A DNA stretch of 21,769 bases from positions 1-21,769 of the IMG/VR virus record IMGVR_UViG_3300032213_001068, one strand, 5' to 3'. How positions within the stretch are numbered: the stretch's first letter is position 1; every line of letters starts with the position of its first letter. This stretch comes from a virus. The position numbers were made by a program, and so were the translations under genes. Shown piece by piece: positions 20,791 through 21,769 of the stretch. The notes under the pieces were generated by a model, which had not been told where the DNA came from, searched no databases, and saw only the letters and a program-made list of their open reading frames with translations.

Positions 20791-21287
20791 TTTCTAATAT
20801 TTGTTTTCATTAATTTTTTGGTTTTGTTTATAGTTCTGACAATGGACATATAAGGAATTCCTGTTTTTCTGCTTAATTCTTTTGCGTTCTTCTTAAAGTC
20901 AATCGCATACAGTTTCAAAATTTCCTTATTGTACCAATGTAAATCTTCTAAATTCCTTTCAAGTTTTTCAAACAATTCTGTCGGTTCTTCATTTAGTCGC
21001 GTCAATTCCTTGTTTACTTCATTGCCAACAAATTCCGTGTAATTCCTGTAATTCTTATAAAATGTACTTCTGTCGCTTTTAATCATATTTAACATTATTC
21101 GCACAATGTAAAATTTTAATTCGCTTCTTTGATACATTCCAACCAACTTTGATTCGTCCATTTCACAAAGAACTAAAAAAACTTCAGCTTTCAAATCGTA
21201 CTGCAATTCTTCAGGTTGCATTTTCCCAAAGGCGTCGTTGACTTCCTTTGAATCCCAATATTCCGCTAAAATTTCATTTTTGACCAT
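20787..21287 (-). CDS. Sigma-factor-like transcription protein
   Basis: 166 residues, all helical. The N-terminal half (about 22-82) resembles sigma region 2: DLKAEVFLVLCEM, LKFYIVRIMLNMIKSDRSTFYKNYR. The C-terminal part (116-163) resembles region 4: EILKLYAIDFKKNAKELSRKTGIPYMSIVRTINKTKK, a helix-turn-helix of the type that reads the -35 element. A linker rich in Glu lies between. This matches small sigma-like proteins common in Bacteroidota phages, presumed to switch on late genes. Being upstream of the packaging and virion genes in the same direction fits that. Promoter specificity is unknown; only one host-type promoter was found here. Confidence 0.75.
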   Translation of the reverse strand: MVKNEILAEYWDSKEVNDAFGKMQPEELQYDLKAEVFLVLCEMDESKLVGMYQRSELKFYIVRIMLNMIKSDRSTFYKNYRNYTEFVGNEVNKELTRLNEEPTELFEKLERNLEDLHWYNKEILKLYAIDFKKNAKELSRKTGIPYMSIVRTINKTKKLMKTNIRK

Positions 21288-21580
21288 TCAATTAAAGTTG
21301 GTTTATTGTCCACTTCAGTACAAATATACACAATTCCACCACATTCGTAAATATCTTTTAACCTTTCTTTTTGTTCCACGCTTAATCGGTCACCAATCTT
21401 TTTGACTTCAACCGCAACATAAACGCCGTTTTCTGTGTACCCTTGTAAGTCCGCCCAACCTTTTTGAATAGTCCCTTTACGCTTCCCAAATGGAATATTG
21501 TTAACCCTATTTAATCTGTACCCAATGTATTCAAGGTTTGACTTCGCCCATTTAGTAAGTTCGTTTGCTGATATGTCCAT
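21266..21580 (-). CDS. VRR-NUC domain nuclease
   Basis: 104 residues, a minimal VRR-NUC (PD-(D/E)XK type) domain. Visible active-site pattern: G-x-A-D in KGWADLQGY (Asp about 44), then VYVAVEVKKIGDRLS (Glu about 58, Lys about 60) and VEQKERLKDI (Gln about 70). These match the metal-binding D, E-x-K and Q of the family. Stand-alone VRR-NUC proteins are common in phages, probably for replication or recombination intermediates. It overlaps the sigma-like gene by 22 bases and the previous frame by 70. Confidence 0.88.
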   Translation of the reverse strand: MDISANELTKWAKSNLEYIGYRLNRVNNIPFGKRKGTIQKGWADLQGYTENGVYVAVEVKKIGDRLSVEQKERLKDIYECGGIVYICTEVDNKPTLIEWSKMKF

Positions 21581-21726
21581 ATTTTTTCGTAAAATTCTTT
21601 TTTAAATTTCAGCCTATTTGTTTTTGGTTCTACTTCAGTATAACAACCATAAAAGTCGGTAAAATTATTGGTATAACAATATTTGATTGTTCCGTAATGC
21701 GTATATTTAATTTGATAAATTTTCAA
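21511..21726 (-). CDS. Unknown small protein, uncertain start
   Basis: 71 residues from a TTG at 21726; no ATG exists in the frame. It reads KIYQIKYTHYGTIKY, then KTNRLKFKKEFYEKI, Tyr- and Lys-rich with probable strands. The last 23 residues lie in the 70-base overlap with the nuclease gene and look less gene-like. Weak start and long overlap leave doubt; it may be a decayed or chance frame. No family recognised. Confidence 0.4.
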   Translation of the reverse strand: MKIYQIKYTHYGTIKYCYTNNFTDFYGCYTEVEPKTNRLKFKKEFYEKIWTYQQTNLLNGRSQTLNTLGTD

Positions 21727-21769
21727 AATATTTAACTAAAGCTAATTTTTTACATTGTGTTTCAATAAA
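21707..21769 (-). CDS. Possible end of an upstream gene, cut by the window edge
   Basis: At the edge one minus-strand frame is open for 20 codons and ends with TAA at 21707 (CKKLALVKYFENLSN). It could be the tail of the next gene upstream. Too little is present to name it, and the frame choice is a guess. Confidence 0.3.
   Translation of the reverse strand, partial: FIETQCKKLALVKYFENLSN

Overview
This window looks like the late (packaging and virion) part of a tailed phage or prophage of a Bacteroidota host. All convincing genes lie on the minus strand and are packed tightly, so transcription runs from high to low coordinates. Host evidence: the DNA is AT-rich; one promoter matches the Bacteroidota pattern (TTTG, 21 bases, TATATTTG; 14903-14935); starts lack clear Shine-Dalgarno sites; and one small gene is a DUF5522-type protein, typical of that phylum. 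A 760-residue tape measure, a frameshifted tail chaperone and a tail-terminator-like protein suggest a long, non-contractile tail (siphovirus type). I see no integrase, so virulent phage versus prophage cannot be decided. No tRNA, rRNA, CRISPR array or insertion sequence was seen.

Layout in transcription order. (1) 21769-20213: a VRR-NUC nuclease, a small sigma-factor-like protein, a small membrane protein and an AT-hook-tailed protein. (2) 20220-17053: a sugar or glycan cassette, namely an LpxA-like left-handed beta-helix acyltransferase, a SAM methyltransferase, a GT-A and a GT-B glycosyltransferase, and a HAD-like phosphatase, all overlapping. (3) 17053-14973: a small hydrophobic protein, HNH endonuclease, a 40-residue basic protein, and the small and large terminase subunits. 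(4) 14972-13442: very small genes, including a promoter-to-terminator mini-operon (a membrane protein plus an acidic zinc-ribbon protein), a coiled-coil protein, a winged-helix protein and the DUF5522-type protein. (5) 13509-6369: tail chaperone with a probable -1 frameshift on a run of nine T, a terminator, a neck or tail-completion-like protein, two large beta-rich tail-tip candidates, and the tape measure. (6) 6334-3552: prohead protease, scaffold, major capsid protein and a probable tail-tube protein, with hairpin terminators after the capsid and tube genes. (7) 3443-1: a small beta-rich protein, portal with a C-terminal minor-head-like extension, head-tail connector, tail-terminator-like protein and the start of another gene.

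The most striking points are: the module order (terminase, tail, head shell, portal and connectors last), unlike the usual terminase-portal-head-tail order; the frameshift site; the self-contained 50-codon mini-operon inserted between large terminase and the tail genes; the glycan cassette next to the packaging genes; and the repeated TAATG stop-start overlaps. Names for several tail proteins are inferred from general sequence character and position, not from a database search.
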